Source: Glandiceps talaboti
Taxonomy: Eukaryota > Hemichordata > Enteropneusta > Spengelidae
DNA length: 64,000 nt
Direction of reading: 5' to 3'
NCBI RefSeq assembly: GCF_964340395.1
Contig: NC_135549.1
Span: forward strand, 15,428,342 to 15,492,341
Below the pieces are notes generated by a model. It saw only the letters and a list, made by a program, of their open reading frames with translations. It was not told where the DNA came from and did not search any database. How positions within the stretch are numbered: the stretch's first letter is position 1; every line of letters begins with the position of its first letter. Made by a program: the position numbers and the translations under genes. Below, in pieces: positions 61,714 to 64,000 of the stretch.

Positions 61714-61738
61714 AGTGTGTGTGTGTGTGTGTGTGTGG
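61714..61738. repeat. Short GT microsatellite
   Basis: About 25 bp of GT followed by G. Confidence 0.9.
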
Positions 61739-61897
61739 GGGGTGACATGAACGTATCCACTCAACAAAATATACTCGTTCCCGACGATCTATTACCAACG
61801 ATCTTTATCTGTACGTCCGAATTCGCCTTTTCAGGCATATAAATAACCACAGAATCACATTTAGAAGAAATAGACACATATTTTGATATAATATAAT

Positions 61898-62040
61898 AGC
61901 AATAACCCCCGCCGAAGGCGGGTATACACTCGAATTTGGTACAATTCGCTCCATATAGCAGTCGCCATTCGGCTCGTGCTATATGTCGCAAAATTGTACC
62001 AAAATCTCGTGTATACCCGCCTTCGGCGGGGGTTATTGCT
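61898..62040. repeat. 143-bp foldback hairpin
   Basis: The outer 32 bp (61898-61929 and 62009-62040) are perfect inverted repeats containing CCCCCGCCGAAGGCGGG. Pairing continues inside with TTGGTACAATT and AATTGTACCAA. Confidence 0.93.
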
Positions 62041-62251
62041 TAATTATATATATATATATATATATATACTTAATTCAAAAGAATAAGGATGTTATAAGTC
62101 GTTACTCAGAGTTTCACGTTTCCTCAATGATCATCAGGCGACATCCTTATTCTTTTGAAATAAGTCTATAATGCTCTGCTACTAATGATATATATATATA
62201 TATATGAATATGATGTTGTAGATTTTGCGCCCTAATTATATGTTTCTCCTC

Positions 62252-62335
62252 GGGCTGGCACTCTTTACCAAAATTTTGATGATGCCCTCGCCTTCGGCTT
62301 GGGCATCATCAAATCTTGGTAAAGAGTGCCAACCC
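62252..62335. repeat. 84-bp hairpin, 35-bp arms
   Basis: Arms beginning GGGCTGGCACTCTTTACCAA (left) and its near-exact complement (right, ending GGTAAAGAGTGCCAACCC) flank a short loop containing GCCTTCGGC. Confidence 0.92.
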
Positions 62336-64000
62336 TTGTGCAGGCACTACATGTACATTGTGATATTGCCCTCGCTGGCACGTGTTATTATTTTTATTAC
62401 ACCTTCCACTCATCATTCGTCCAATCATTCACATAGCTACTCTTCATTCATTATTCGTCATCGATAGAAAAGTTTCCCTTTCAAGGTGCATTTCCAATTT
62501 GTACTTGCAGTTAAGCATCGAATACGGGCATGGCATGCATTATTTGTAGGAGCTAATCTGTAATTGTGTTTATTCAAATTTCTGCAAGAATTAAGCTTGT
62601 GTGACTTACTGTAGTTAGTTTGCCACCTCGAGCCCGTAAAACTGGAAAACGTGCGCAGAATAGATGTACGTGCAATGGTCGAAATAAATCCAGCCGGCAA
62701 TAGAGCCTGGCATTAGTCTGTGCACGCGCGGGCAATATCACCGCGCCGGCAATAGTCTATTTAAAGTAGGTCATGTGATTCGATTCTGACCAATGACAGC
62801 TTGTGTAAGAACGTCGATGTGGAATAACATGTTTTAATGTTAACATCATTTAGATAACTTAAGATAGAATGTGTAATATGACACGTCAAAAGCAACATAT
62901 TGTCTGTGCATCCTCAAAAACATTAGATTCAGCGAGTCATTACACGTAATGTCAAAGGTAGTCAAAGACGTACATACATGACGTAAGTTTTCGCTTGACG
63001 TGAATATAGTGTTTTCTTTTCTTTTTAATTTTCTTGTGCTAGGAATTGCTCCCAGTAATATTTTTTTTTGTCCAAGAAAATCCACTTTAGGTTTGGGACA
63101 ATGTGACTGGGCAATATGTAGCACGCTCCATATCACAATGTTGTGGATGGAACTGTTCACAGTCCACAGTCCACAGGCTATTCCTGGTTCAAGGCCTCCT
63201 TTATTTGCACTCACAAATGTTTGCCCAAATTTATTCCTCAGCCCCCTGTTTTAAATCATTGTGTTCATTCCCACACAGCGATGATGGCTTGATCGACTGT
63301 ACGGTCGCGAATTGAAGGTAGTGCATTGATTTGAATCATTATTGGTGTAAATTGCTAACAACTGAGTTGACCAGTTTCCAAATCACAGCCATGTCTATTT
63401 CGTACACATTGGTCGTGTAATTTCAATAATTGTTACAGTAATGTTTTTTTTCCATTCAGAGTGGAAACTTGATATTTTCATTACCCATAAAAGCCTTTTT
63501 TTTGTAAAGTGCAAAACATAAAATACAGATTGTAAAAACCACAATTTAGAGTCCATGATTGTAATTGTAAATCGTCAATAGCGCTATTTTAATGTATTTC
63601 GTTTAAAGTACATTTCTTGAGATATTTAGCAAAAAGGAATAATGTGTTAGTGTTCATGTATGTGCCGATAGCGCGAATTCTTATGTATTCCAACCATTTT
63701 AATTTGTTCTTGACATTTAAGAGTTCAGTGAAGACACATAAAGCAAATCTTACAAAATGATAGGGAAATGTAGGCCTTTATCGGTGGTATGTACAATTGA
63801 ACTGGTAAATAGAAAGGAATATTGTCATCGGAAAGAGTTAAATCATTGTTGTTCAGAGAATACTTTATAGTAAATAGGATGAACTGTAACTATTTTTATA
63901 ACCGTCGTGTGTGAGAACGAATTCTATTTAGCTATTTTGAATACTTACAACAATGAACATAAATTATGCATTACCTTTCATCAAATACAGATGTATATCA

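Overview
The window is nuclear DNA from an animal, most likely a marine invertebrate. It is AT-rich, has interrupted genes with GT-AG introns, and carries many microsatellites and short inverted-repeat transposons. The gene content (a FoxQ2-like forkhead gene, a RAD54L2/ARIP4 helicase, a GPR61/GPR62-type receptor) points to a bilaterian. The sequence alone does not separate a lophotrochozoan from an invertebrate deuterostome.

Layout. (1) 1-542, minus strand: the 5' part of a forkhead transcription factor gene, cut by the window edge just inside the forkhead domain. (2) 543-13.6 kb: intergenic, with microsatellites, hairpins, one member of a dispersed inverted-repeat family, and one weak candidate plus-strand promoter and first exon near 7.7 kb. 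(3) About 35.05-13.6 kb, minus strand: a complete RAD54L2 (ARIP4) SNF2-family ATPase gene. I resolved 18 coding exons with consistent phases, giving 1,609 residues. It has a probable 5' UTR exon near 35 kb and a long 3' UTR holding a 44-bp minisatellite. (4) 35-57.6 kb: no confirmed gene, but rich in mobile-element structure: a 4.9-kb element with TTA flanks, a 205-bp hAT-like element with a perfect 8-bp duplication, a 771-bp tandem duplication, a 71-bp near-perfect palindrome, a satellite-like block and a 1.75-kb foldback element. (5) 57.76-59.13 kb, minus strand: a single-exon class A receptor of GPR61/GPR62 type, with a 27-residue polyglutamine run in intracellular loop 3. (6) 59.1-64 kb: intergenic, with a TAA-flanked 452-bp element, a large GTAT microsatellite, and a cluster of strong hairpins.

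The three genes do not form a pathway. RAD54L2 is a nuclear chromatin ATPase, the receptor is a plasma-membrane orphan GPCR and the forkhead protein is a DNA-binding regulator. Their linkage is still of interest because, as I recall, human RAD54L2 and GPR62 also lie close together (3p21.2). The main novelty I can support lies in the transposon structures between the genes.
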